A DNA stretch of 37,640 nt from Thiobacillus sp. GTDB lineage: Bacteria; Pseudomonadota; Gammaproteobacteria; Burkholderiales; Thiobacillaceae. The translations under genes and the position numbers were made by a program. The notes under the pieces were generated by a model that was not told the origin of the DNA, made no database searches, and saw nothing but the letters and a program-made list of their open reading frames with translations. Positions within the stretch are counted from its first letter, which is position 1. Each line of letters opens with the position of its first letter. Below, piece by piece: positions 1-7,745 of this stretch. Location: assembly GCF_024708915.1 (NCBI RefSeq), contig NZ_JANJXQ010000026.1, forward strand, positions 1-37,640, read 5' to 3'.

Positions 1-444
1 GCCCAGCCCCACCACCATCACGATGAAGCCGACCGAGCCCCACAGGCGGATGCGGCCGTAGGCGTCGGTGCGCTCGCCCAGATGCGACAGCGTCATCGCC
101 TCGACCAGCGGCAGCGACGCGCTCCAGAAAAAACTCAGCGCCGCCATCACCGCAAACAGCCACCAGAAACCGTCGCCGGCGAACACCCCGGCGAACACCA
201 GCACGCTGCCAATCGCCGCAATCTGCACGATCGCCGTGCGGCGGCCGGTACGGTCGGCGATATGCCCCCAGATGTTGGGCGCAAAAATCCGCATCACCTG
301 CAGCAGCGACATCAGCACGCCGATCTGGAAGGCGTTGAACGCCAGCGACTGCAGATACAGCCCCCAGAACGGCGACATCGCGCCAACGAAGGCGAAATAA
401 AAGAAATAGAAACCGGACAGGCGCCAGTAGGGAAGATTGGGCAT
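1..444 (-). CDS. MFS transporter, HcaT/nucleoside-symporter-like, N-terminal part (cut by window edge)
   Basis: This is the first 148 codons of a membrane transporter that runs off the left edge of the window. The ATG at 444 gives a protein starting MPNLPYWRLSGFYFFYFAFV, with hydrophobic segments separated by short basic loops. The loop HIADRTGRRTA fits the MFS loop 2-3 signature, and YGRIRLWGSVGF matches the conserved helix-5 region of the HcaT / MFS_1_like group. Members import small organic acids such as phenylpropionate, or nucleosides, by proton symport in the inner membrane. The substrate cannot be told from this fragment. The gene is on the same strand as the dodecin and flavin reductase genes upstream but separated from them by about 140 bases, so co-transcription is uncertain. 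Confidence 0.8.
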   Translation of the reverse strand, partial: MPNLPYWRLSGFYFFYFAFVGAMSPFWGLYLQSLAFNAFQIGVLMSLLQVMRIFAPNIWGHIADRTGRRTAIVQIAAIGSVLVFAGVFAGDGFWWLFAVMAALSFFWSASLPLVEAMTLSHLGERTDAYGRIRLWGSVGFIVMVVGLG

Positions 445-586
445 GAACTCAGACTGCCGCACAGGCGGCCAAAACGCAGCGCGCATTATGCGGCTTCGCA
501 ATGGATGCGGGGAGTCTCCGGCGCGATCCCGGGCCGGACACGCTGTCCGGACTGGCGCGGCCGTGCCCGGCCCTGCTGCCCGGGAT

Positions 587-787
587 TTACTTCAAGACGA
601 AGGTCAGCTTCATCCTCACGGTGTACTCGGCAATCTCGCTCTTGTTCACCGTCACGCTCTGATCCATCACCCAGGCGCCGGTGATGTTTTCCAGCGATTC
701 GGCCGCCTTCGCGATTCCCCGCTTGAGCGCGTCCTCAAAGCTCTTCTCCGAACTCGCCGTGATTTCGATGGTTTTTGCGATGCTCAT
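587..787 (-). CDS. Dodecin family flavin-binding protein
   Basis: The 66-residue product (MSIAKTIEITASSEKSFEDA...) has the size and pattern of dodecins. It starts with a strand KTIEITASSEKSFEDAL, has one helix (KRGIAKAAESLENITGAWV), and ends with the strands VTVNKSEIAEYTVRMKLTFVL. Dodecins assemble as hollow dodecamers that bind flavin or CoA, buffering free flavin in the cytoplasm. The ATG at 787 is preceded by a GGAGGGAGG ribosome site. It lies 111 bases downstream of a flavin reductase on the same strand, which fits a shared role in flavin handling. The family call is firm; ligand and physiological role are inferred. Confidence 0.9.
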   Translation of the reverse strand: MSIAKTIEITASSEKSFEDALKRGIAKAAESLENITGAWVMDQSVTVNKSEIAEYTVRMKLTFVLK

Positions 788-898
788 GATGCCTCCCTCC
801 GGTTGAACAAGCCGTCCGAAATGTCAGACTATCAACTTGCACGGGGAATCCAACTGCAAAATCGGCCATGCCGCATAAATAGCACCTGCTGCCTTCAT

Positions 899-1435
899 TC
901 ACTTCATGCCTGAGCGCAACCTGACCGGCTCGCCCGCCACCGCGAACACGCCGTTGCCGCGGTGGTGCAGCGTCTGCGGATTCTTGACGGCGGTATCGAC
1001 CCACGCCTTCAGCACTTCCAGGATGAAGAAATTGTAGGCATTCACCAGCCGGGTATCGGCCACCCGGCATTCCAGGCTGGCATAGCATTCCGCGATCAGC
1101 GGTGCCTGCACCTGCGAAGCCGGGACGGCAGTGAGGCCGTACCTGGCGAACTTGTCGACGTCACGGCCGGAGCAGTTGCCGATGCCTGCCACCTGCTTCG
1201 CCAGCGCCAGCGTCGGAATGTTGACCACGCATTCGCGGGTCGCCTTCAGGGTATCGAACGAGGCGTTGCGGCCACTGATCACACAACCCAGGAGCGGCGG
1301 CTCGAATTCCATCATGGTGTGCCACGACATCGTCATGATGTTGGTCCGGCCCCTGCGGGCGGTCGCCACCAGCACCACCGGCCCCGGCTCCAGCAGGCCA
1401 TAGACCCTGGCCAGGGGATACGCACGCTTCGCCAT
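899..1435 (-). CDS. Flavin reductase family protein (FMN-binding split barrel)
   Basis: The 178-residue product fits the flavin-reductase-like FMN-binding split-barrel family. Visible family features are the N-terminal strand GPVVLVATARRGRTNIMTMSW (close to the usual P-V-x-L-V-T pattern followed by N-x-M-T-x-S-W), the segment PPLLGCVISGRNASFDTLKAT, and CVVNIPTLALAKQV. Such proteins bind FMN and use NAD(P)H to reduce flavins, or act as flavin oxidoreductases of unknown partner. The ATG at 1435 has an AGAGGTGG ribosome site. The gene precedes dodecin on the same strand. The electron acceptor is not deducible from sequence alone. Confidence 0.85.
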   Translation of the reverse strand: MAKRAYPLARVYGLLEPGPVVLVATARRGRTNIMTMSWHTMMEFEPPLLGCVISGRNASFDTLKATRECVVNIPTLALAKQVAGIGNCSGRDVDKFARYGLTAVPASQVQAPLIAECYASLECRVADTRLVNAYNFFILEVLKAWVDTAVKNPQTLHHRGNGVFAVAGEPVRLRSGMK

Positions 1436-1513
1436 GTCGCCACCTCTTTCACGGGATCACCCACGCCTGCAGCATAGCCGGTGTCATGCACCGCGGGCCG
1501 GCACGGACGGCAA

Positions 1514-1740
1514 CATGCTGCACGGCAGCGAAATTCCCGTCTTCGCGCTCAAACACCATGCGAAATACCGCGAACTGACGCAGCGCGCCCAGGGCACCTC
1601 GCTCTCCGACCGCATCGAATTCCACATGTGCCGCCTGGCAGTGGGGATTCACGGCTTCGTCAGCCTAGTGCCGATGGCGGAGCCGATATCGTGCGGCTGC
1701 AGCAAGAAGGCTACACCTGCATGCGCTGCCCTCTGACAGC
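1514..1740 (+). pseudogene. Possible frameshifted and truncated gene remnant
   Basis: Two adjacent plus-strand frames together read like coding sequence with strong GC at third positions. One frame from an ATG at about 1515 gives MLHGSEIPVFALKHH and continues to LAVGIHGFVSL near 1665. Shortly afterwards the +2 frame continues as ADGGADIVRLQQEGYTCMRC. Neither frame makes a convincing whole protein: the first ends in SCGCSKKATPACAAL, and the second runs on through the ribosome site of the next gene. I read this as a decayed small gene with a single-base indel near 1668-1675 and a lost 3' end. I do not recognise the family. Chance open frames in GC-rich DNA remain a real alternative. Confidence 0.3.
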
Positions 1741-1814
1741 GTGCGCGCCTTGTATCGGCGGGGAGTCTGGCCTAAATTCAAGTATCCCCTCCAAAAGCCT
1801 TCAAGGAGACGACC

Positions 1815-2186
1815 ATGCTGCACGATTCAACCGACATCAACCGGCTGATCCAGGAGCCGGTTACCGACCCCGATTTCCCGCATGCCCCGCTGGACTGGAC
1901 ACGCAAGGAAGCGGAAAAAATTGCGCGTGATGAAAGACTTGAGTTGACCGAAGACCATTGGGAGACCCTTCGCGCCCTGCAAAACTACTATGCCCACCAC
2001 GAAGACGACAGCGTCATCAATCTGCGCGACCTGCACGATGCGCTGGATGAACATTTCCACCAGAAAGGCGGATTGAAATACCTGTACGCGCTGTTCCCGG
2101 GTGGTCCCATCGCACAGAGTTGCCGTCTTGCCGGGCTGAAAGCCCCCTTCATGGCTAGCGACCACAGCTTCGGCAGCGTGGCCTGA
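1815..2186 (+). CDS. TusE/DsrC/DsvC family sulfur relay protein, single-cysteine variant
   Basis: The 123-residue product has the DsrC/TusE signature: DWTRKEAEKIARDERLELT, HWETLRALQNYY, and the C-terminal GGPIAQSCRLAGLKAP. DsrC/TusE proteins carry persulfide sulfur, either for tRNA thiolation (TusE) or as partners of dissimilatory sulfite reductase. Canonical DsrC has two C-terminal cysteines about 11 residues apart; TusE keeps the penultimate one. Here only the upstream cysteine (Cys103) is present. The position of the terminal cysteine is Ala114, and the tail is extended (SDHSFGSVA). It is therefore unlikely to be a standard sulfur carrier and may be a regulatory or alternative-thiol paralogue. 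The start has a good AAGGAG site. No dsr or tus partner genes are nearby. Confidence 0.88.
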   Translation: MLHDSTDINRLIQEPVTDPDFPHAPLDWTRKEAEKIARDERLELTEDHWETLRALQNYYAHHEDDSVINLRDLHDALDEHFHQKGGLKYLYALFPGGPIAQSCRLAGLKAPFMASDHSFGSVA

Positions 2187-2307
2187 CCGTGATGTTTCAA
2201 TAGCCTGTTCCCGGCGAAGCCAGACTGTCGGCGGGATTCAGCCCTTGCTCCCTCGGCGGATATCGGGGAGTCCATCGCCACCGCATGTTCCGTGCACCCC
2301 TATCCAT

Positions 2308-2325
2308 CCCTGCCGATCGGCAGGG
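2308..2325. repeat. Perfect 18-bp palindrome upstream of the cyclase gene
   Basis: CCCTGCCGATCGGCAGGG reads identically on both strands. It lies in the 268-base gap between the DsrC-like gene and the GGDEF gene, about 130 bases before the latter's start. It could be an operator for a dimeric regulator or the stem of a small hairpin. No T-tract follows, so it is not an obvious terminator. I see no other clear signal in this gap. Confidence 0.4.
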
Positions 2326-2454
2326 CGGCTGATGCATTGCTGTTCCAGCAAAGCCGACCATGGGTTGCGGCGCCTGGTCGGCGAGCGCGCTTGATCAAAG
2401 ACACAAATGCCCACATACTCGCGCAAAGGCGGTTGAGTTTCCTCGCCTGGTCCT

Positions 2455-3288
2455 TTGCCCGATTTCAAACGCCAGGTATCGAAACCCGCTGTGGCTCCTC
2501 CGACCGATTCTCATCTGATCGAACTGCACGCGCTGCAACTCGACGACGCGCGCGCCCTGCTGAAGCACGACGCAAAAAACAGCCGGCAGGAAGCCGGCGA
2601 GTCGCCCACCGCCTATTTGCAACGCGTGCTCGATGGCCTGTGCGAACTCTCGCTCAAGGATCCGCTTACGGGGCTGGGCAATCGCCGGCATTTCCGCTCG
2701 GTGCTCGAACGCTCGATCGAAGCGGTCGCGCGTTCCGGCGACTCGGTCCTGCTGCTGTTGCTGGATATCGACCACTTCAAGAGCATCAACGACACCCACG
2801 GCCATCTGGCCGGCGACCAGGTGCTGCAGGCCATAGCAGGCTGCCTGGCGGGCTGCGTGCGCCCGATGGACACCGTCGCCCGCTACGGCGGCGAAGAATT
2901 CGCGGTGATCCTGCCCAACTGCCGGCCGCTTTTCGGGCGTGCCGTCGCCGAGCGGATTCGCCAAACCGTTGAATCGCTCCCGATCGCCGTGGCGCCGCTG
3001 CTCAGCGTCCGGGTTACGCTCAGTATCGGCGGCGCCTACGCACCGGAATGGGTGCGTTCCACCGCCGATCTGTGGCTCGAACGCGCCGACCAGCAGCTCT
3101 ACCGCGCCAAGTCCGAGGGACGCAACCGGATCAGCCTGGAACAGCCGCAGGAACTGTCGGTCAGCGCCGAAGAGAAAGGCCTGCTGTTCGGCCAGCCCGG
3201 CCTGGATGAAGCGGCCGCAACCGGAATGGCCCCGGGCGACGTTTCTCGCGATGCCCAGGGCAACGTCACGAACCGAGTAAACGCATGA
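2455..3288 (+). CDS. Diguanylate cyclase (GGDEF domain), soluble
   Basis: The protein is about 277 residues with an unassigned N-terminal 65 residues and a GGDEF domain at about 65-230. The domain starts at [12 protein letters not shown], contains the metal-binding [17 protein letters not shown], and has the active-site loop RYGGEEFAV. An inhibitory-site RxxD (RPMD) lies five residues before GGEEF, so both catalysis (two GTP to c-di-GMP) and product inhibition look intact. No membrane segment is visible, so it is probably cytosolic. There is no ATG near the start; the reading begins at a TTG (2455) or an in-frame GTG about 33 bases later. Its stop overlaps the start of the next gene by four bases, so the two are translationally coupled. 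Confidence 0.88.
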   Translation: MPDFKRQVSKPAVAPPTDSHLIELHALQLDDARALLKHDAKNSRQEAGESPTAYLQRVLDGLCELSLKDPLTGLGNRRHFRSVLERSIEAVARSGDSVLLLLLDIDHFKSINDTHGHLAGDQVLQAIAGCLAGCVRPMDTVARYGGEEFAVILPNCRPLFGRAVAERIRQTVESLPIAVAPLLSVRVTLSIGGAYAPEWVRSTADLWLERADQQLYRAKSEGRNRISLEQPQELSVSAEEKGLLFGQPGLDEAAATGMAPGDVSRDAQGNVTNRVNA

Positions 3289-4121
3289 ACGAAGTCCTCT
3301 CCCCTCCAGCCGGAAACCGCGAGACGACCCCGGTCCCCTTGAAACCCCTGGGCAAGGTGCTCGCCGTCACCAGCGGCAAGGGCGGCGTCGGCAAAACCTT
3401 CGTCTCGGCCAACCTCGCCGCCGCGCTCGCCAAGCGCGGCCACAAGGTGCTGGTGCTCGACGCCGATCTCGGGCTGGCCAATCTCGACGTGGTGCTCAAC
3501 CTGTACCCCAAGATCACGCTGCACGATGTGTTCACCGGCAAGGCCAGGCTGGAAGAGGCCATCCTGCCGGCGCCAGGCGGCTTTTCCGTGCTGCTGGCAG
3601 GCTCCGGCATGGTCGAGTATTCACGGCTGACGCCCGAGGTGCGCAACGAATTTCTGCGCATCGTGAGCGGCCTGGTGCCGCATTACGACGTCGTGCTGCT
3701 GGATACCGGCGCAGGGATTTCGGACGTCGTCCTGTTCGCCGTTTCGCTGGCGTCCGAAGTATTGATGGTCGCCACCCCCGAGCCGACTTCGCTCACCGAT
3801 GCCTATGCCACGATCAAGGTGCTGGTGGGGCAGCAGCAGCGGCAAACCGTGCGCGTGATCGTCAACCAGACCGTCCGCCCGGGTGCCGGCCAGGCCATCA
3901 CGAATCAGCTGCAGCAGGTGCTCGACCGCTTCGTCGTCACCGAACCCGGCTATCCTGTCCGCCTGATCCACATGGGCGACATCCCGCTCGACCCCGAAGT
4001 GCGCCAGGCCGTGATGCGCCGCCAGTTGCTGATGCAAACCACCCCCGGCTGCCCCGCCGGGGTGGCGATCGCGCAGCTCGCAGGCAAGCTGGAACACAAC
4101 GTGATCCCCTGCCCGGCGTAG
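3285..4121 (+). CDS. MinD/ParA-family P-loop ATPase (FlhG/YlxH-like)
   Basis: This 278-residue ATPase has the deviant Walker A motif SGKGGVGKT at about residues 30-38, the switch region [14 protein letters not shown], and the Walker B-like [11 protein letters not shown]. These define the MinD/ParA/FlhG group, which dimerises with ATP and positions cell structures or chromosomes. The length and the GLANLDVVL motif resemble FlhG/YlxH more than MinD, and no MinC or MinE neighbours are present. The C terminus ([13 protein letters not shown]) does not show the amphipathic membrane-targeting helix of MinD. It overlaps the upstream diguanylate cyclase gene by four bases, suggesting that c-di-GMP output and spatial positioning are linked. 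Its cargo is unknown. Confidence 0.82.
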   Translation: MNEVLSPPAGNRETTPVPLKPLGKVLAVTSGKGGVGKTFVSANLAAALAKRGHKVLVLDADLGLANLDVVLNLYPKITLHDVFTGKARLEEAILPAPGGFSVLLAGSGMVEYSRLTPEVRNEFLRIVSGLVPHYDVVLLDTGAGISDVVLFAVSLASEVLMVATPEPTSLTDAYATIKVLVGQQQRQTVRVIVNQTVRPGAGQAITNQLQQVLDRFVVTEPGYPVRLIHMGDIPLDPEVRQAVMRRQLLMQTTPGCPAGVAIAQLAGKLEHNVIPCPA

Positions 4122-4239
4122 CATCCGCACTCGCTGGCGCGCTGCGCGTCCAATCCTGGCTCACGGAGCAAGCCCGCAAATCAAATCCGCCCCGCAGCGC
4201 GCAGGCATCGCCAGCCGCCAAGCGGCGCCATTCTCCCCG

Positions 4240-5070
4240 TCAGTTTTGAGTGCCGGCGGGCCTTGCCCCAATCAGCGCCATCACCCTGTGCGGCTCCATG
4301 CGCAACAGCGCCGCGATCTCGCGGTAATCGTCGGGGAGCGCGGCGTCGTCCCAGCCGTGGGCGGAATGCCGCGCCAGGTTCGCCGCCAGCATCACGTTGC
4401 GCACCCTGGCCGAGTGCGCCTGCGCCGGGTCCATCAGATTCAGCAGCAATTCAGGCAAGCGCCACTCGATCGTCAGCGCGCGCTGCAAATCCCGGCCGGC
4501 GAACCCCAGCACCTGCTTCTGCACCTCCGCACTGCGCAGGGCGGGGTCGGCATCCTGGCGCTTGCCGATTTCCAGCATCTGTCGCGGGTTGAAACACCAC
4601 ATCAGCATTTCGGCGACATGGGCAAGCAGTGCCGATACCCGTATTTCTTCCGCATGCAGATCGTGCAGCCGCAGCGCCCAATCGAAGGCATAGTGCGCGG
4701 CACGTTGCGCGCGCCGAACGGTTTGCAGCAGATGCACCAGTGCATCGAGACGATCGTGCAGCATCTCTTCCACGAGCGGTGCCGGCGGCACCCCGCGGAA
4801 AAACGTGTCCAATCCCATCATGAGCAGCGCCTGCTTCACATCGACCAGTTCGTATTGCTGGTTGCGATGCTTGTGCGACTGCATATAGCGCAGCAACTTG
4901 ACCGTCATCAGCGGATCGTCGGTCACCACATCGGCCATGCTGCGGGCGGTGAGCAGCGCGTCGTCGGCGCGCAGGCGCTGTATTTCGCGGGCGGTTTGCC
5001 TCAGCACGGGAATGTCCGTCCGCCCCAAAAAAGCCAGCCAGTCCGCCAGACTTTCCGGTTGCTGCGTCAT
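4240..5070 (-). CDS. HDOD domain protein
   Basis: The 276-residue protein is mostly helical and matches the HDOD (HD-related output) pattern. It has an N-terminal DIPVLRQTAREIQRL, then VVTDDPLMTVKLLRYMQSH (the conserved D-P-x-L-x-x-K-x-L-R-x region), followed by VKQALLMMGLDTFF. HDOD proteins lack the complete metal ligands of true HD hydrolases and act as signalling or scaffold modules. The gene is convergent with the MinD-like gene; about 118 bases separate the two stops. GGDEF, MinD-like and HDOD genes adjacent to each other suggest one signalling group, but no biochemical output can be assigned. The ATG at 5070 has a purine-rich GGGAGGGG stretch just before it. Confidence 0.83.
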   Translation of the reverse strand: MTQQPESLADWLAFLGRTDIPVLRQTAREIQRLRADDALLTARSMADVVTDDPLMTVKLLRYMQSHKHRNQQYELVDVKQALLMMGLDTFFRGVPPAPLVEEMLHDRLDALVHLLQTVRRAQRAAHYAFDWALRLHDLHAEEIRVSALLAHVAEMLMWCFNPRQMLEIGKRQDADPALRSAEVQKQVLGFAGRDLQRALTIEWRLPELLLNLMDPAQAHSARVRNVMLAANLARHSAHGWDDAALPDDYREIAALLRMEPHRVMALIGARPAGTQN

Positions 5071-5342
5071 CCCCCCTCCCCGACGGGCCGGGACGGACCC
5101 ATTCCAGCGAGGACGCTACAGAAATCCGCACAACCGGCCGATGCAAGCACCCCATTCCCCTCACGAAAACGATTCGCAGCACTCCCTGTGTTTAACGGCC
5201 CGTCTGGCCTCGCCTTGAGCGGTTCCGAATCCCGGTTCGAAGCCGACATTTGCGAATTGCCGGGCTATAAAGAATTGTTCGCCTCTTGCGCCGTCCGGTC
5301 GGGTTGAACCGGGGCAATTCGGGCGAACGACAGGAGATTGCC

Positions 5343-5543
5343 ATGGAACGCAAATACATCGACTGCAGGGAATATCCGAGCGAAATGAACTGCACGGTCA
5401 TGATTTCCGCAGACAGCGAAGCCGAACTTCTGGAAGCGGCTGTCCAGCATGCCGTCGCAGTGCATCACGAGCGAGACACACCGGAATTGCGCAACCAGAT
5501 ACGCGCACTGATCAAGACCATGCCCACCGCCAAGGCGGCGTGA
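5343..5543 (+). CDS. DUF1059 family small protein
   Basis: The 66-residue product (MERKYIDCREYPSEMNCTVM...) matches the DUF1059 pattern: an N-terminal K-x-I-D-C-R-x-x-P, a central NCTVMISADSEAELLEAAVQHA, and H-E-R-D-T-P-E-L near the end. Two cysteines (CRE and NCT) sit in the N-terminal part. The function of the family is not established. I chose the ATG at 5343 because AGGAG lies just upstream; an in-frame upstream start would add unconserved residues. It is a single gene, divergent from the HDOD gene and upstream of an oppositely oriented flavoprotein gene. Confidence 0.82.
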   Translation: MERKYIDCREYPSEMNCTVMISADSEAELLEAAVQHAVAVHHERDTPELRNQIRALIKTMPTAKAA

Positions 5544-5639
5544 TCCCGCACTCAACGCACAAATAGGCGCAAAGGCGGACGGGGCCTCGGGTTGCCGGAT
5601 TTTTCCCGGAGTGGCCCGCAGTTCCCGACCCTGCCCCGT

Positions 5640-6305
5640 TCAGCGTTCGAATACCAGGCTTTCCGCGCTGGCCCCCATCTCCGTCAAGGCGCCGTTGACC
5701 GCCTCCATGAACGGGGGCGGGCCGCAGACATAAAAGCGTTGCTTGAAGTCCCTGATCTTTTCTTCCAGGAAGGCGCGGTCGACGCGACGGTGCTCATAGC
5801 CGGGCACGGCAGCGCCGGTAGAGAGCAGAATGCAGCGCTCCCCCAGCAAATGACGCAGCTCTTTTTCGCAGATCATGTCGCGCGGGGTCTTGTTGGAGAA
5901 CATCAGGGTCTGGCCGTCGAGTTCTCCCTTGCGCGCCAATCCGCGCAGGATGGCCAGAAAGGGGGTGATGCCGGCCCCGCCGGCAATGAAAACACCGGGG
6001 CCTTGATAGCTGATGGTGCCGAATGGCTCGGACATCAGCAGTTCGGCACCGGGCTCCAACTGGTGGAGCGCTTGGGTCACGCCAGCGTGGGCAGGGTAGG
6101 CCTTGATGGTGAATTCCAGAACCCGGTCATCGGCCAGTCCGGTGGGCGTGAACGGGCGGCCTTGCTCGCGCAGGCCGGGCCGGTCGATCGCCAGCTCCAC
6201 GCCCTGACCGGGAACGACAGCAACACCCGCAGGCTTGCTGACGATGAAGTGCTTCACGTCGTGGGTAACGAACTGACTCATAAGCAGGCTGACGCGGTAG
6301 TTCAT
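5640..6305 (-). CDS. Ferredoxin/flavodoxin reductase-type flavoprotein
   Basis: The 221-residue protein has the two-domain ferredoxin-NADP reductase fold. The N-terminal FAD-binding barrel carries GRPFTPTG in the place of the R-x-Y-S/T motif. A second domain carries GGAGITPFLAIL (nucleotide binding) and the C-terminal CGPPPFMEAV. It lacks an iron-sulfur or globin module, so it would pass electrons between NAD(P)H and a separate carrier. The ATG at 6305 (MNYRVSLLM) has an AAAGGG site at the right distance; an in-frame ATG six bases upstream is too close to that site. It lies about 120 bases downstream of the AF1514-family gene on the same strand, so the two may share a transcript. The partner carrier is unknown. 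Confidence 0.85.
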   Translation of the reverse strand: MNYRVSLLMSQFVTHDVKHFIVSKPAGVAVVPGQGVELAIDRPGLREQGRPFTPTGLADDRVLEFTIKAYPAHAGVTQALHQLEPGAELLMSEPFGTISYQGPGVFIAGGAGITPFLAILRGLARKGELDGQTLMFSNKTPRDMICEKELRHLLGERCILLSTGAAVPGYEHRRVDRAFLEEKIRDFKQRFYVCGPPPFMEAVNGALTEMGASAESLVFER

Positions 6306-6425
6306 CGACATCCCTTTCCCTGAAAAACGGGCGCCGCGCACCACGCGTACTCCGCGTGTGTCCTGCATGCCGGCGATACGCGAATCGACCAGCCATCGCC
6401 TGCATGGCCGGAGGCTTGACCGGAC

Positions 6426-6845
6426 TCAATATTGATCGGCCAGCCAGTCGTCCAGCGGGGTGCAGGCCTCCTGCTTCGGAATGGAGGAATCCATGCCCTG
6501 CAACGGGGTATAGCAGATGTACTCGTTGCCCTCGCTATCCGTCAGGTTGCGCAGCGGGATGTCGCCCACGGTCTCAAAGCCACGCGCATCCATCATGATG
6601 AACTGGTAGTCGTCTCCTACGCTGACCTCCAGCCCGCCGCCGTTGCCTTCACCATATTTTTCCCACCAGGTTTCGGGATTGGCTCCGTCATAAAAAGGAG
6701 GGGTCGCCCCCAGCCTGCTGTTTCGATGCCATGCCATGATGGTCGGGTCTTTCATCTGATTGTCCTTCGCGGCCCCCTTCGCAAGGAGGCTGGCAGCCTC
6801 GAAACCCGGGTCAGCGCCGTGAAAGTCGATATGTACGTTTCTCAT
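6426..6845 (-). CDS. AF1514 family protein of unknown function
   Basis: The 139-residue soluble protein resembles the AF1514 family (named after an Archaeoglobus protein). Features seen are MRNVHIDFHGADPGFEAA, an Asn-Gln-Met-Lys-Asp segment, ATPPFYDGANPETWWEKYGEGNGGGLEVSVGDDYQFI, and the C-terminal PLDDWLADQY. The function of the family is not established. In this genome it precedes a flavoprotein reductase on the same strand and is divergent from a secreted DsrE-like protein, so a redox or sulfur link is plausible but inferred. The start at 6845 is fixed by AAGGAG upstream; the longer open frame upstream of it lacks conserved sequence. No transmembrane segment or signal peptide is seen. Confidence 0.72.
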   Translation of the reverse strand: MRNVHIDFHGADPGFEAASLLAKGAAKDNQMKDPTIMAWHRNSRLGATPPFYDGANPETWWEKYGEGNGGGLEVSVGDDYQFIMMDARGFETVGDIPLRNLTDSEGNEYICYTPLQGMDSSIPKQEACTPLDDWLADQY

Positions 6846-7155
6846 GATGTGCTCCTTTATGAGTAAACGGGAATTGAGCCGTACAGCCGGAAATGGCGCA
6901 CGATGAGTTTTATTTGTAGGCCAATACCAGACAAAAACAATCAGGTATTCAGCGCCGCACGGACGCAGACGAACCCCCTTGCCCACGCCAGCAACCGCCC
7001 GGCAAACCCGAGTGTGACCGGCAAGCTCAGCCACGGATGGCGCTTTCCGGCCCCTCCGTCTATAGTCGGCAAACACAATGGTTTGCAGGTAGCCGGGATT
7101 GTGCGCGGCCGGACGGACGGCTGCAGCGCACGGCAATGAAAAAGGAGACACGAGC
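6846..7155. other. Divergent intergenic region between AF1514-family and DsrE-like genes
   Basis: These 310 bases hold no convincing gene. They separate two divergent genes, so both promoters should lie here. The one distinct signal is the dyad at 7069-7086. A TATAGT hexamer lies at 7061-7066, but no good -35 box accompanies it on either strand, so I do not name a promoter. Confidence 0.5.
7069..7086. promoter_or_regulatory. Candidate operator dyad in divergent promoter region
   Basis: GCAAAC and GTTTGC form a perfect 6-bp inverted repeat with a 6-base spacer (ACAATG). It lies 70 bases upstream of the DsrE-like start and about 220 bases upstream of the divergent AF1514-family start. The size suits a dimeric helix-turn-helix regulator. 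No regulator gene is adjacent, so its identity is unknown. Confidence 0.35.
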
Positions 7156-7680
7156 ATGAAAATACAACTGACAGGAATGGCCATCGCGGCAGCCGTTGCC
7201 ATGCTGCCGGTACAAGCGGCCGTTGCGGAGACGTTCGCTCCTTACGGAACGGCCAAGGTCGACATGCACAAGATGCCGGTTACCAATACGGTATTCGACG
7301 TCAATTACGAGGACCCGCAGAAACTGAACATCCTTTACAACTTCGTCAAAAACACCAGGAAAGAAACCCGCGGCAAGGTGGTGGTGGTGACGCACGGGCC
7401 GGAACTGCGCGCGTTCGCCAAGGAAAACTACGAGAAATATCAGGGCATCGTGGACCAGATGGCGGAACTGGCGAAGGATGGCGTGGCGTTCAAGATGTGC
7501 AGCAACGCCATGAAGGCGGCCGGGTTCAGCGCCGAAGACATGCACGGCTTCATTACCGTGGTGCCGGCAGGCTTCCCGGAATTGGTCTACTGGCAGGGCA
7601 AGGGCTACCAATACGTCAACCCGCTGCCGCTCTCGGTGAAGGACGTCCGCTATATCGATCAGCCCCAGCTGAAAAAATGA
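7156..7680 (+). CDS. Exported DsrE/DsrF-like family protein
   Basis: The 174-residue protein begins with a signal peptide (MKIQLTGMAIAAAVAMLPVQ, cleavage near AVA-ET) and is predicted to be periplasmic. The mature part has the DsrE-like fold pattern: KLNILYNFVKNTRKETRGKVVVVTHGPELRAFAKENY, then MAELAKDGVAFKMCSNAMKAAGF, then VVPAGFPELVYWQGKGYQYV. The single cysteine in KMCSNAM occupies the position typical for the family's active cysteine. DsrE-like proteins handle persulfides; periplasmic versions are common in sulfur-oxidising proteobacteria but less understood. The start has an AAAAAGGAG ribosome site. A hairpin downstream (7699-7728) separates it from a convergent gene. Confidence 0.85.
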   Translation: MKIQLTGMAIAAAVAMLPVQAAVAETFAPYGTAKVDMHKMPVTNTVFDVNYEDPQKLNILYNFVKNTRKETRGKVVVVTHGPELRAFAKENYEKYQGIVDQMAELAKDGVAFKMCSNAMKAAGFSAEDMHGFITVVPAGFPELVYWQGKGYQYVNPLPLSVKDVRYIDQPQLKK

Positions 7681-7698
7681 CCCCGCCACGCTAGCGGA

Positions 7699-7728
7699 CG
7701 GCATCTGGCGAGGAAACGCCGGATGCCG
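7699..7728. terminator. Hairpin between convergent genes, probable bidirectional terminator
   Basis: CGGCATCTGGCG and CGCCGGATGCCG pair over 12 positions with one T-G wobble and a 6-base loop (AGGAAA). It lies between the stops of the DsrE-like gene and the convergent DUF2238 gene. No long T-tract follows on either side, so termination strength is uncertain. Confidence 0.45.
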
Positions 7729-7745
7729 CTGTTCGAGTCCGCCCG

